Shown piece by piece: positions 1 to 13,900 of a DNA stretch of 64,000 nt. A model generated the notes under the pieces. It made no database searches and had not been told where the DNA came from. It saw nothing but the letters and a program-made list of their open reading frames with translations. This DNA comes from Gyrodactylus bullatarudis (lineage: Eukaryota; Platyhelminthes; Monogenea; Gyrodactylidea; Gyrodactylidae): positions 124,001-188,000 of the forward strand of contig SSNU01000294.1 in the NCBI GenBank assembly GCA_012064415.1, in the 5' to 3' direction. Both the position numbers and the translations under genes were made by a program. Each line of letters opens with the position of its first letter. Position 1 is the stretch's first letter.

Positions 1-3000
1 TTGAAGTCGTCGTTCAGCCAGCCATAGAGAATTGGATTTAGACATGTCGAAAGAAGTGTAATGAGGAGACAGGCTCCCTGAAGATCCTTTATCCGGCCCA
101 GGAGTTGTAGTTGAGATTCCTCAGTTATATTATTATCGGAATAGGTTAGAATATCTAGTAGAATATTGTCGACACTAAGCGGCATCCAACTTATCGCAAA
201 GACGACCACTATCAAGATGAGTATAAAGTTTGCCCTCCGCGGGTTACTCTTGCGTGTCTTGGAGAACTTCATCTTTGAAGGCTCTTTTTCATTGTAACCA
301 ACATCAGAGATTGAGACCAGAACCTGCTGGTGTGTCTTCCGCTTGGTTAGTACTTCGACACGTTGATTTCTTTCGTTTATTTTCAGGGCAATGCATGTAT
401 TCGCCAATATGACAATGCCAATAGGCAATGAAAACTGTAGGATGTATGCAAAAACAGAAAAAATGATCTTTGATTTAATTGATTTTTCTGAGCATACTAC
501 TTGATTGTCCTTTGTCTGAGCTGTTACGAGAAGAACCAAGGGACTTGCCAATATGAATGATAAGATCCATATACTCAACGTTATCCAGCTGGCCATGTTC
601 TGGGTATTTTCACGCTTCTTCATGTAGACAATAATCTGAAATATAAAATTATAATTAAACTTTTTATTGATTTCAAAGTGAGTGATCAAAATTATTTTTT
701 TCAGGATCACGATTTGTCAAGGAAATCAAATATACATCTGAATGAGAACTGCTTGTTCGTCAATTAAAAGTCGAATTTTCACTGATTTAAAATCAATAAC
801 GATGAATCAATCGAAAATTTTAGTAGTCTTTGTAAGTAAGTTTTACACCATAAATTAACTAGCGTTATCCAAAGACCTCAAGATTCATTTAATGATGGCG
901 TATCGATGAGAATATGTATTAGAAAAATGACATCTTTCGATATCTGAGTTTCATCCTGAGTTCAATCTATTATAAAGAGCATGCATTTAACGACTATAAG
1001 TAAATTCATTAAGTGTGTCCGTTAAGAAGAATAGATTAGAGATCAGAGACTGAGATATTTTGAAACAGAGACATGATTCCCACAATTTACGAACTGAATC
1101 TCATATACAAGACATTACCAAGGTCACAATAATTAATATAGAAAGATATTGTATAGTCTTAAACTCTGAATATTCGAGCAGATGGCCAAGAGAGAATTCT
1201 AAAAGTCAAGTAATAAACGTATCAATGATTGATTGATAAAGTAATTTTGAACTATCGCATTGAGCAGAGGATAAAATTCCTTTTCTGATTTCTACTCATA
1301 ATCCAATGAAGATATTTTTGAAAATTCCCCCAGCATGTTTCTAACCAGTGTCACGAACTCGTTATTATCCTACAGTGCCTTAAACTAAATCAGATAGCGT
1401 GCAAAATTAACTAGTTATGATAATTACTGAGGGAGAATTGATCTTCAAGGTCTGTAATTGAAAATAATTGTAACAGAGATCATTTCTTACATCGTAACTT
1501 TTCTTGGCTGTTACGATGCAATTGTAAAACTAAAAAGAAATTTGGACCATCTCTTTCAATTTATATGGCATGTATCAAAAGATGGCGTGAGACAATCTGG
1601 TATCTTCATAGTCCATTCAAGAATCATTAGAAATGATAGATTGGAAAACGAACAACTAGACATTACACTGTATAAAAACAAGGCTAATTATAAAGCAATA
1701 TGTAGTTTTTTTCATATTGAAAATGATAAGACAATTAGTTTCATAATTTGGTTGATAAATCAAGAAAGAATCATCTATCGTATAGGCATGATTTTCCTCA
1801 AAAATAAAATATTCAGGTTACTTGTAGGTAGAATGATTGTAATACTTAAAAAGTCAAGGGAGGATCAGATAACTTTTGGATTAGTATCGCTACTGAAAAC
1901 TTTGATGAGTTTCCCTAATCAAAAGTTAACATCAGAGAAAATAAGGACTTAATGTTTATCTCTCCATTCGAGTATGAGAATTGAAATTCAGATCAAGATA
2001 CGCTTCCAGAGGAAGAACGAATACTTTTTTATGATGTGAATTTTCATAACTGGAATTCTTAGCACAACTAGTGAGATTTTGCAGATTTGAGAAATCAAGT
2101 CTGATGTTCTCGGGATTAAAATTGGTTAATTTCCATTGCAGAAAAGAATAACTACTGAAAATAATGCTCAGACCCACAGGAAAAAGTTGGTACAAGAACA
2201 AGGTACTTTGGTGACTAAATTTTTATGTTATTATACACTAAACTTCCTAAAAATTGTATATAAGTTTGACTCTCTCATAAAAACATTTCAACCCTCTACT
2301 CATGAGTATGTCCATGAATATTTTAAATTGAAAATTCCTAAAATCTTGGCCGAAACATTGTCTGCTAATTCTCTTTTTCAGGGACCTCTATTCAATTCTG
2401 AGCAAGTTTTCAGGTTAAAATAATCGAATTTTATATCATTCGAATCGGAATTCCACATTATACAATGCTGATCATTTTCAATGCAAAATATTAACTTTGG
2501 CCAGAGTAACTCTTAGTGTAGTTTACTCCTGGGTTTTTCACAATAAAATCATTTTCACAATTTGCTGAAATGAAGTTTGTATTAACCTGTCTTTTTCAAG
2601 GAAATGCACTGAATGACTAAAACTAGCATTTTATTTTTCGTTCTATTTCAAATTTCATAGAGGACCACTAGGGTAATTTTGAATGGTTTTTCAGATCTGG
2701 AACCAATAGGAATACACTGAGGATTTTAAATAAAATTGTAGGGAAGAGGCTTAGGTTATATTCCGATTGACTAATATTTTTGGGAGCTTAAAGAATCCAT
2801 TGAAAGCATCAGAGAAAAGAAGAGTGTTCATGGGTCAATTGGATTTCCAATTAGTGTTAATAAGAATCATAAGCAGCGAAAATATTATCAAGTGAGCTAG
2901 AATGCATTTTCTAGTGTAGATCAGATGTTCAAGTGTTGTTACACAGAGGAAAATCATAAATCGGATTTTGGATTATTATAATTTATATCTGAATTTCCAA

Positions 3001-3682
3001 ACAAAAAGAATAAATCAAACGAACTTTAGTGGAACTAACCTCATCCAGAAAAACTCCTGGAAATCAATTGACTTAATTTAAAAGGAAAGGAGATAGATAT
3101 AAAATATCTTGAATTTACAATGGAAAATGGAAATCAAATGATATTTAGGCTTTCTATGTTTGGCGATAAAACCTTTCTGTCCTGATATCTTAACACAGAA
3201 GACATTGATAAACTTACAAAGAATCGATCCAAGGAAATGGCGCTAATACTGAATGAGGAAACGAAAATATTGGCACACTGGAAAAAAGTAATGAACCGGC
3301 ATAGGTGTATATTCCACTTGAAGTACTTCATGTGAAGCCAAATGATATTCGAGGGTTGTGTTATAAGACATAATAGCAAGTCTGATATGGCCAGGTTGAG
3401 TATGAAGTAATTGCGCTGTTTCCTCTTCAAACTCATAATTGTCCCGATAATAACAAGATTCCCAAGGATCCCGATCACTATCAACGTTATGTACAAGATT
3501 AATATGAGGATTTGATATGTCTTCAGGCTATCCTCATTTTTCAAGGTCAACTCTTGGACAATGGCGGGTACTTGACACTTTTTCAACAGCTCCTCAACCG
3601 GGACATGTTCGTTGTTCATGATGCATCTTAGCGTCTCATTACCGGCAACATCAGTCGAGTTCAATTCAGAGTATTCATCCAT
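1..3682 (-). CDS. Neuropeptide GPCR (NPY/NPF receptor type), 3' end cut off by window
   Basis: Class A GPCR on the cell surface, probably Gi/o-linked peptide receptor. Two exons are seen: 3682-3218 and 635-1, joined in phase 0 across a GT-AG intron (636-3217). Exon 1 holds an extracellular N-terminus with NST and NET glycosylation sequons, TM1 with a GN motif, TM2 with LAISD, the TM3 cysteine (LCRF) and AISLDRF, a DRF variant of DRY. Exon 2 holds TM4, TM5 (after a VVCSEK loop cysteine), a basic loop 3, TM6 with FAISWMP and TM7 with NPILYGWLNDDF, which is typical of NPY/NPF-type receptors. The reading frame is still open at base 1, so the C-terminal tail is missing. The family call rests on the TM7 and TM6 motifs; RFamide or short-NPF receptors are alternatives. 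Confidence 0.85.
636..3217 (-). other. GPCR intron, 2.6 kb
   Basis: The donor GTAAGT follows DRFF and the acceptor TTTCAG precedes IIVYMKK. The intron holds a repeat copy near 660-800 related to the foldback at 26584-27281. A segment at 2690-2800 resembles 28035-28095. There is also an unexplained 164-codon plus-strand open frame at 1458-1952 that starts with TTG. No recognisable gene lies inside. Confidence 0.75.
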
Positions 3683-3964
3683 ATTGTATGAACATCATTT
3701 AAAAATTTGAAATTTCCAAAAAAAAAATATATTCTATTAACATTTCCATAGTACTAGTTTCATTATATAGGTAAGAGAAATCATCTGACCAATGACAATC
3801 CTTCTTAACGATACTATGATCTGATTGGAACTTAGAAAATACTATCACTATTCATTCATACATTTTCCCTTGCTATGTGAAGTAAAAAATCACCTGCCGT
3901 TATATTATAAAATTAATCTTGAGTATTTAAACATTATCACACCGAATTTCACTTGTCTTCAGAT

Positions 3965-4547
3965 ACAGTCAATAACCAAGAGAGAAACAAGAATAGTGGA
4001 ATGACAAATCAGACGTAGCTTCTCAAAAATAGTGGAATGATATGGTGTATTCGAAGGTATATAAGGCAATTTCATACCCTCACACACATCCATGTGTTTG
4101 ACTCAGAATCTTAACATTGAAGTATAGGGAGGGTAATTATGATTAAGTCGTATGCAATGAAACCAGTAACTAGCAATTGAAGTTAATTTTTTAACATTAA
4201 ACAACAGAAAACAAGATGGAAAAAAGTACTCTATCAATTTTACACAAAATACTGAAAAATAAGATATGACTCATATCATAAACCTTGAAAAACCCTCTTG
4301 TTTTCTGTTGTGTAATGTTAAAAAATTAACTTCAATTGCTAGTTACTGGTTTCATTGCATACGACTTAATCATAATTACCCTCCCTATACTTCAATGTTA
4401 AGATTCTGAGTCAAACACATGGATGTGTGTGAGGGTATGAAATTGCCTTATATACCTTCGAATACACCATATCATTCCACTATTTTTGAGAAGCTACGTC
4501 TGATTTGTCATTCCACTATTCTTGTTTCTCTCTTGGTTATTGACTGT
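3965..4547. repeat. Near-perfect inverted repeat, about 250-bp arms
   Basis: Arm 1 (about 3965-4216) and arm 2 (about 4296-4547) are reverse complements. They begin acagtcaataaccaag and end cttggttattgactgt, with an AT-rich spacer of about 80 bp. Only about one mismatch was noticed, near the inner end. No open frame lies inside. This fits a recent foldback/MITE-like element or a palindromic duplication. I could not see a clear target-site duplication. Confidence 0.9.
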
Positions 4548-7500
4548 ACTCCTATAGACCCGCTATTGATTTATTTTTGAGATTTCAACAATTCGTCACA
4601 TGTAATAAATGAAAATATCGTATCATATTTCCAAGTTGAAACAGGAAAAAATGGAAATAAATATAAATTCAATTCACTTTCTCCCGAAACACTACCTAGC
4701 ATGAATATTTATTGATTGCTAATAGCAATTTTCGAATACTACTAATATGAAGAGAGTTGTTGTTTTTCATCATACAAATAATTACGACTTTACCTTGGAG
4801 AGTATAGACAAAAAAAGTTTTTAGAATAAGATATCCGAAAGGGTGGGGAAAAGTTGGATGTTAGTAAAGAGTAGTGTAATGAGTAAGTACATCCAGATGG
4901 TCACAAAAGATGTTTGTTTGTTTTGGAGGCGAAATAAAGACCCCCTACTCCGTCACCAAACTTGGGAAAAAGCTATTTTTCGATTTTTTTTTTGAAATTG
5001 AAACATTTATATTTATTCATAGAAATAATGATTTGTACAAATAAGGGAACAGGTAAAGAGTGTTCAATGTGTCCGGTGTGGGAGGGTTTGAACCTTGGAC
5101 AAGAATAACTAGGTCCTAATGAAAGGTGAGAGAGAAACCACGCCACACCAATAAAAATAAATTTCAGTATAATAATATAATTTTGGATATCTTTTGATCC
5201 GAATCTATGTACGATCAACCAAGCGTAGAGAATTCTTCAGCGAAAAAAGCTCTTTTGAATGAATGTTGATAGAATGAAAGTTATTATTTTTGCTCAGAAA
5301 ATTTAAGGTTTATACAAAAAAACCCTACTCATAAGTATGATGATGATTTCGAAAACTAAATTAACAAGGGGCAGAGGGAAGAGGGTAATTTTTGGTTCAT
5401 AAGTCACAGGTCTAACTGTACTCTGATCCCGAATCAGAATACTTTTTTTGGAAACGTTCTAAATATTTGATCAAGTTTTCAAAAAATCACCCTTATTCTA
5501 AGTAACTCTGGTTATCATATTTTTGTAGCTGAATAAAAGAAGAATTTCAAGTATCTTTCAGCTCAAATTATCGCCAGAGAAAATGGACATGAAAAGTGAA
5601 ACGTGTTTCTTAAACCTATTTACCAGGGTCAGATTAAACGTAAGACAACTGTTATTGATCGATAACTCAACATGGCTAGATCCTGAGATAATTATCTAGC
5701 ATAGCTAACATAGAGACTGTATTATGATGTGTGTGTTTGTCAATAATATTTCTTAATATTTTCATCACATCGATAATTTCAATAAAAAACACAGATCAGC
5801 GATTTAGTGCTCAGACAATGCGTGTCCACTCATATTTATGCCCTGACTTCATTTCTTAAGGAGAAATATAAATATTTTACACAAGAATAATTCCATTAAG
5901 CATTCATTAATAGAATATATCGAGTATATTATATAGTGTAATGTATTCTGTGTATAAGAAGCCAGATTATACGTATATTCTATGAAACAAAGGTTAGGAG
6001 GATACGTTTTAGTTCACATGCTTCATTAATAGAAAATAGTCTGAGAGACCTGCTTCTACAGTTCTTTCTATCTAGCTAGTCACTCCATGTATTCCGAATA
6101 GTGTAGGATACTATACCGCAATAGATAATCAAAGGGGAACCATGATATATGTCACTCTTGACAGCAAAATAAACATGCAAAAGTTTTATTTTGAACATTC
6201 CCACTGATTGAGTGATTGTTTTTCTTTCGAAACAAGACAGTACTTTCAGACTTTTTAATTAACCAAAATTTCCCATTGCCTTAGAATGGTTTTGATAAAC
6301 CTTTATATCTTCAATTTTGTTTGTTATAGGCGAAGGGATTTTTTCGAAAATTCACTATTTTATTTTTGTAATCAAGATTGCATTGAAACTAGAAAGTTTA
6401 TCAATTTTTCCTACTAAAGAACAGATCATTCGTTAATTAAAAATTTATCCTTTATTGTTTAAAATATTGTATTTTACTACTATTATTAGGTACTGAACTC
6501 ATGGGGGAAAGTTAGAGAAAAAAGACGTTTATATTAATTGTATTTTAATCAATCAAAGAAATCATATTATTATTAGTTTTTTTTCAAGAGAACTCCATTC
6601 ACTAAAACTTTGTGATTGCTGTTCTACAGTGAGTAACTGTCAGTTACTTTATTTTTTCCTGTTGTTTATTTTGTCGTAGCTTAGACAAACATATTTGAAA
6701 ATTATTATTTTCTGTTTGAATATCTCTTATAGATAAGACGGAAACAATTTAGAAAGGAACTTGATGTGAACCATACTCATGTTTGAATAAGAAATTGTTT
6801 TGCCGAATTTAAAAATATTCTAGCCTAATCCTCAAAACGTTTTACTAACATTTCTGGAATATTCACAGCCTATAAGCACTGCTATTGAGCAGTATGAGTA
6901 TTGGGGTTCTTCAGATAGCATAATTGATAAAATCATTTTAGGTATGATATTATCTAGCAAATTCTTCATTATTTTATTCCAGAATCTCTAAAGACAGAAT
7001 CAAAAATCGACTCATTAGGTTGAAGAAATCATCATCTTCAGGTTTTTCTATGATATATAGGATTGAAGAAATCCAGCCATATTTTCAGGCTGTTATTTAT
7101 GACACTTAGTATGGACACAGATTTTGTATAGAATAGGATTTATCACAATTGACATTATATATGAGATGAACTCAACGTTCATTGGCTAAAAGGATTGGCC
7201 AATAATAATATTTCTTCACCATTAATTTTTATTCTCAATTTGACTGGCAGTCCTGTCCCGTGGGTTTTAGAGTTGATCTGTGATCACATATGAGAAACGT
7301 ACAAACTGTGTCCTATACACACAGTAAAGGGTTACAGACTAAAGACTCTGTCTCCTCAATCAAAAACATCAAAGAGTCTAATGTTTACGTGAGAAAAAGT
7401 GCTTCAGACATATAAGAAAAGAATTTACAATTGTGATTTTTTCTCCTATAAAAGAAAACGAAAAATACCTCTCCCAATGAACTAGTTTTAAATCATATGA

Positions 7501-10500
7501 AAATTGATGGGAGTGAATTATAATTTTCATTTAATTGGAGTCGTTTCAATCAATTAGAAATTCTTTCTCTTATGGAATTGTCAATCTTTTTTTCACAATT
7601 AATCCATTTCATTCGCTGGATTTTGTTAGGAGAAGACAATCCTATTTATGGGAATAATTCCAACTACACCTAGTCAATAAGAAGAGATGAACTTGATGAA
7701 GTATGAGTTATAGGAATGATAATTTTTACTCATATCTTAAAAATATTTTATTGAACTATTTAATGAGGAATTCATTAAGAGGATTTGAAGACTAGTGAAT
7801 ATGTAGTTATAAAGCTTTTATTTCACCGGATCTCGTCAGATTTTTACACCGGCTTGATATCTATACAGAAAATTAGTAAATTTGTGGAATCCTCTGATTG
7901 GTTGATCAGGTTCAACTTTTGAGTTGATGTTGACGAGGAGAGATAGGGACTGCAACTATCGTTTTGTAAGGAAAGAGTCTTTTTGTAACTGCCCACTGCA
8001 TCTTTTATATTTTACTTTCAGGTTTAAGAAGGTCACTCAACATTTCAATGAATTCTTCTTTCGATCAATCACTAAAATGCACTGAACTAAGGTATGTAGA
8101 TTTGATTTCTCTGATCCTTTGAAATATATATACAGCCGGTTCCAAAAACTCTGTGAACGTTTGATTCCGGGGCGAGGAGTGCGAAATACACGAACAAATA
8201 TATCATAATATACCTTTTTTATCGTAGGTTTCATTGGTCCGGTCTAAATTTTATTTCATTCACCCGTTTAGACATAAGATATATATTAAAAATACATTGA
8301 TTTTTATATATAGAGATAATAATAGATGAAATCATACAAAAACTTGAACAAACATAACAATTAAATAGTTTTGCAACGTTGACTGATGTTCTGAGTTTAT
8401 TTCTTTGATAACGATTATTTCTAATTTTCTCCTCATCTTAAACGTGTAACACAGGAGGATCAGAAAGGGAAATCATCTTTATGATTGAGTTGAGGAGGGG
8501 AAATTTTGATTCATCTTTGCTTAATGAGAAATGAAATAATTGTGAAAGTTTCATTTATTTAAACTATTTAAAATATTCCTATAGTTTAACAAGTTTGGGT
8601 ATTTAGCCTTTAGAGTGCCACAAACTAGGTTATTTCTATCACGCACTCACCTCTGAGGAGGTGAACAAAAATAAGGACCAATCAGATCGATTTTCATCAT
8701 TTCTTGTAATTTTTGTACATAAATCTGGCATGTAAAAGCTGATGAGTATGCCACGAAATAAAACGCTATACTTTTAAAAAACCTGGCATCGCCTTTCTTT
8801 ATGATTATTAGTCATCCGAGGCGTGGAAAATACTTTTTTTACGACACATTCGATAGGGAATCTATTTGTCACCTGGAATACGCAAAAATCTCAGCTACAT
8901 CATCAGTGCAATTCATCGAAATACACGTGGAATAAAATTTTTGATTAAAATTACGTTATTTTGGACAGGTGAAATTTGCTATTGAAGCAGGAATTAGTGT
9001 TTCGATTAGTTTTCCTTCGATATTCCTACAATTCTTATCTAATGATTAGAAATGTTTAAACCCTAGAAAATAAATTTTTGATCATTGAATAGGATCAAAG
9101 TCCAAAATTCCGGTGATATTTTAATCGGAATAGAGATCTTATAATTATCGATTTTTTGATCAAAGAAATATTATATTTTTTAATCCTAAATTCTCATCTT
9201 CATACCCATCACCTTCAATAAGATTACACTGTAAAACATCTACCTATTGTATTTTTTGTTTTAATAAATAAACGATTTATATAGTTTCCGTATTCTTCTT
9301 TTGTTATGGAAGCTCACATGGGGGGTCCAGCTCTACAACCGTAATTCGAAACCCTGTCAGATTATTAAAACCATTAAAGCTAATTCATATATAGAACTTA
9401 ATTATTTTTGAGCTATGAGCCAGAAATTCTGTACATATTATTCACCCCTCGCATGACTCATGTAAAAAACATCTATCGACAAATTGATTTTCAAGTAGAG
9501 GAAATGATCAAAACTTCCAAACGTTAATCAAGTAGATCAGATTTAGCCTTATCAATTTTTTTGTCTGATTGAAATTTTGAAAGACTTCTTTTACCACTTT
9601 CAAATAAATTAAATAATTTCGGCTCCAAATTCAAATAAATAAATTTGAATTTGGCGTCGAATCAAAATTTGAAAAAAGACGATATTAATTTTCTTGAAAA
9701 TGATATGACGAAATCGAGATTTTTGTAAAAATCAATTCTTAAATGTATCAATGTTCTCATCAGTTAATGAATAGAGATACAGGTTAAAAACCGGAAGGGA
9801 TTTTCCTCAGATCACCCAAGTGTCAGAATATAATTGTGGTTATTACTAACTTTTCTTCGCCAAATAACTCGAAGCTTGGATAAGTTTTGCATTACATTTA
9901 TCAGACTAGTACTAATTTATATTTCGCTCTAGAGGGGTTCTTATCAATTTTTCAATGGTCTTTGCTAGATAGGAAGAAAAGGTCTTTTTTTTTATGATAG
10001 CAATTCATTATGATGTAAGAGGCAGTTTCCTATAAATCAGAAGAATGACATTAATGTCTAAGAAATCTCGGGATGCATTAAATTTATATTATAGGAATTT
10101 GATGCATTAGTAAGGACAATATTCCCTTCTCTACTTATACTTACATCATCTATCTAAAATATATATCTTGGGCTAATTCATCTTTGGAGTGGAATAGAGA
10201 GAAGACAAGGTTAATTTTACCCCTTCCATCTGTGATCTAGTTCGCTAAAAAAACTGAATTTATATTCTATCATATGAGTTATTACTGGCCCAATTGTTTT
10301 TGAATCCAGAAGAAAGGCGTTTGTTAAAAAAAGCGCTTTATTTCACATTCCAATTAATCACCAAAGATTCCTGATCCTTCAAGCATGGATTCGATATTTT
10401 GATTACCTTGACAATTCGAAAGTATCCAAATCTGAAGTTGATCTCGCAGATGTTTTACAAATACTCCCATTTTTGCATCAGATCTTTACTGCTTCTTACT

Positions 10501-10876
10501 TAGAAGTCCTCTTCTTAATTATTTAAACCTATTAAAAGAACAGAGTAGATCCCCATTCAAAATTTTCATCCAAACCAAGCCGGGAAGACACGGGAGCAAG
10601 ATATGAACTGGTTGTGAAGCTAAAAATCTATATAGGAAAAAGAAAATCTCTCAGCAGAAAAGAGTCAAGGAACTCTATTCGTCAAGCCTTTTACACATTA
10701 TTCTGAGTTATTTCTATCCAATATCATTTGAATTAAAACTGTTAAAGCTTCAAAATAATCCAATATTTTTGATCTATAACTCCTTGACTGGAAATTATTG
10801 CTTTTGGAAACTTATCTCAAAATTTATTTGGTCTTATATTTGAATTCTGTACAGAGTAATTAGAAACGAACATGGT

Positions 10877-10967
10877 TTAATCCTCGTCCTGGAAATGACA
10901 AAAATTTCATAGGAAAATCAATACAAATAAGTTCCGCATAAAAACCCATTTCCAGGGCGAGGGTTAA
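10877..10967. repeat. Small inverted repeat
   Basis: Two 21-bp arms, 10877-10897 and 10947-10967, pair with two mismatches (ttaatcctcg... against its complement). They flank a 49-bp spacer and stand out as slightly GC-richer than the surroundings. This may be a remnant foldback. Confidence 0.5.
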
Positions 10968-13900
10968 GCATCAAACGGACCTCTTCATATCATTTTGCAG
11001 TCATGAATTTGAATGAAAAAATATACTAAAAACATTGAATACATCAATTTTTAATTAGTTGAAGGATTTTTTAAAATATTCTCACTAGTCTAGACTCAAA
11101 AGTAATTGTTGAATCATAATCAACACACTATTCTCTGCTAATAATTGAAAATTTCATTCATTTTGATAGATTCTAGTCAAAGTTATTCAAGATTATCTTA
11201 AAGATCCTTTTTCGTTGAAATCGACTTTCTTATTTTTAAGGAATCTGTACCTAAATGTGGATTATTTTCATTTTTGGGGAAAATTATCAAGTATAGAGCA
11301 GTTTTTAGCTGACTATCATTTGGAGTCTCGATGAGATTTGCATTTCGAACATTGATTCAGGCCATTTGAGCTCGATTGTGGTTTTCTTGAAGATCCATCA
11401 AGTTTTCTTGAATAAATTTTTTCGGAAATAATTCTTTATTAGATTCTCTTACTATTGCAACTTTTTTTCGTGAAGTAGGCTTTTATTTTGCCGAAATTCA
11501 GCTTCGAATTGCCGAATAAATGTGAAATCATTGAATTCGTAATGAGAACTTCAACGTCCGTAATTGTAATTACTTTTCTAAAAAATGATCTTTTTGAGAA
11601 TTTTAAAAACGGATTCAAATTTTTCATTCCTTTCCAAATGAATATTCAATTTATTCATGAATTTTAGAAAAATCACTATTTCGATCACTTTTTTGAAGTT
11701 TAATGTCTGAGAATTTGTTAAGAATCAAAATATAATTTGTTATTTTTAGTTGAAATATCTTTATCTGGCCTTTAAACTCTTAAGAAGTCAACGAATCTTT
11801 GATATATTTTGGATTCATTTTGATTTCCTGCCTTAAATAATGACTAAAGGTAAAATTCGATTCGATTTTTGAAACTCTTGATACGTCTTATTTTCTGATA
11901 TCCATGAGTTTCGCAATGCACTGTATAGTTCTTTTCACGATAAAAATCCCCATAATTTTTCACAATGTGTCAAAATACAACTCTCAAGAGGGCAAATTGA
12001 AATCTAATTAATCAAATAAATTGCAGTAGTCTGAATTAATCTGAATGTGAATTTATAGTTGCATTATTGTTGTGAAAATATGCCGAGTGTGAATGTGGAT
12101 ATTTGAAAAATATTATCTATCACAGGAGAGCATACTTAATCGGATTACTATTTTGTTGTCTCCATCCAATGGTTATTCGAGTCAATCTCTCCCCTTTAAT
12201 GATGCTTCTTTCGTTTCATCTCGAAAGCAATCCCATAAGAAGGAGGATAATCCTTGACTTAATCCTCAACTTTGTTTGCAAATTTCAATTTTCTTAATTA
12301 ATACACACAAATTCGCAAATTGTCTTAACAAACTTTTGAAATTCTTTTTGTTATCATGTTGAAAAATACTATTGTAACAGAGTTGTAACAGAATTAAGAG
12401 ACTTGAAAGAATAAATAATAAAGAATAAAATCCCCCATCCCAAATTGAGGGATTTCTTTAACCAATGGAAGAGCATGAAATATTGCATTGTAAAAGTATA
12501 AAATTTAAGCCTGGGGTTGAGTCTGAAGAGAATACTTATTATTCGCTTGTGTTCTAATTTTCCTAATGAATCCAAATCAGAAAAGAAATAAATTTATATT
12601 AATATACGAAACTTATAACCATTTGTAAATTTACGAAATAGAAAACAAAATTGAATCGAAAGATAAAACAAATATTTCACGATAGAAAGTATGTTACGAA
12701 AACGATTCGAAAATTTACAATATTCAATTGAAATTTTACGAAATCGAAAACTGAATTATACGAACCATACCTTTGGGTTGTATCAAGAAATTTCTCTAGA
12801 TATATTTGACCCCTTTACCCTTCTAGACCCTTTAGGTAATGCTTAAAAGCAATTTTCCTGTTCACCTATCTTTCGATCAGATTCTCTATTTTGCTTTTAG
12901 TCTGTCTGAAAAATAGCATTCGGCCATGAATATTTCATTATTAATCTGGTCTCTGAGCTTAATTTTTTCTCTCCAGATTTAGCAGATAGAGAAGAGATCC
13001 ACGTTGTGATTTGTAAATTATTTATTGAAGCATTTAGAGAAGAATTGCCTGACACTCTTAATGGAATCGTAGAAAAATCAATTTTAGCAAATTCGACCTT
13101 GTTGTTTGTGTTGAATAATTCAAATTATTTGTAATCTTTATTATTTTAGATACAAGAGTTTATAAAAATATCATAAAGAACTAAAGATCTAGAGTTTATC
13201 CATGAAACTCTAGAAATTGGCTATAGTGATACTTTTGGTGATATTTGCATTAGACTTTTCTTAATCTTATTATAGTATAACATAATTATGATGTTAACGT
13301 ATTTTAGCATGAAATTTTTGGAAAATTAAACAGTGCTGGGTTCAGTTTATCAGCAAAAGAAAGAGGCCTAATTAAACGTGTTCTTCTCTTGATTTCTTAT
13401 TCAGTTGGACAATAATTCTTTTATTAAAAATATCTTAATTGTGAAGGGGCCGTTGATTAAGCCGTTGATTCAACGTTTGGACTAATCAAAATAGATTAAA
13501 ATCCCATAATCACAATAATTTGAAATTCTCAACACTAATTCAAACAAATGAAACTTTGAAAAAAATCTAATAGAAGGAAAATAAAAAACCAGTCAGCTAA
13601 ATTATAAATAAATATAATTGAAAAAACTATTTTGGTGGATCTCTCTTCAGGAAGTAACAATATTTTAGTGATGCAGGCTTTAGGTGAATTTCTAAAGTTC
13701 CCTAACCAAACAAAAATTTTTTGGAAAAAAGAAAAAGAATATCCTGGATTAAATATCATTTCCATGGTATCAACTTTCCGTCGTGTTCTATCGTATCGGA
13801 TTTCTACCAAAATTCTGTACCATCAATCGAGTAATTAAACAAATACTTTCCTAATTTCAATTTGAGACCCTTGAATTTCAACGATGAAATCTGATCATTT

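Noticed and set aside
2136..2423. 95-codon plus-strand frame in the GPCR intron
   Set aside because: No recognisable domain, no ATG, and no splice context. Likely a chance open frame.
8738..8770. CTGATGAG followed by CACGAAA, hammerhead-like
   Set aside because: Stem II would have only two pairs (GT/AC) around a 5-nt loop, and no cleavage triplet or stem I partner is visible. Probably chance.
13535..13838. Overlapping open frames on both strands
   Set aside because: Each is under 95 codons, neither has a motif or splice partner I recognise, and both lie in low-complexity AT-rich DNA.
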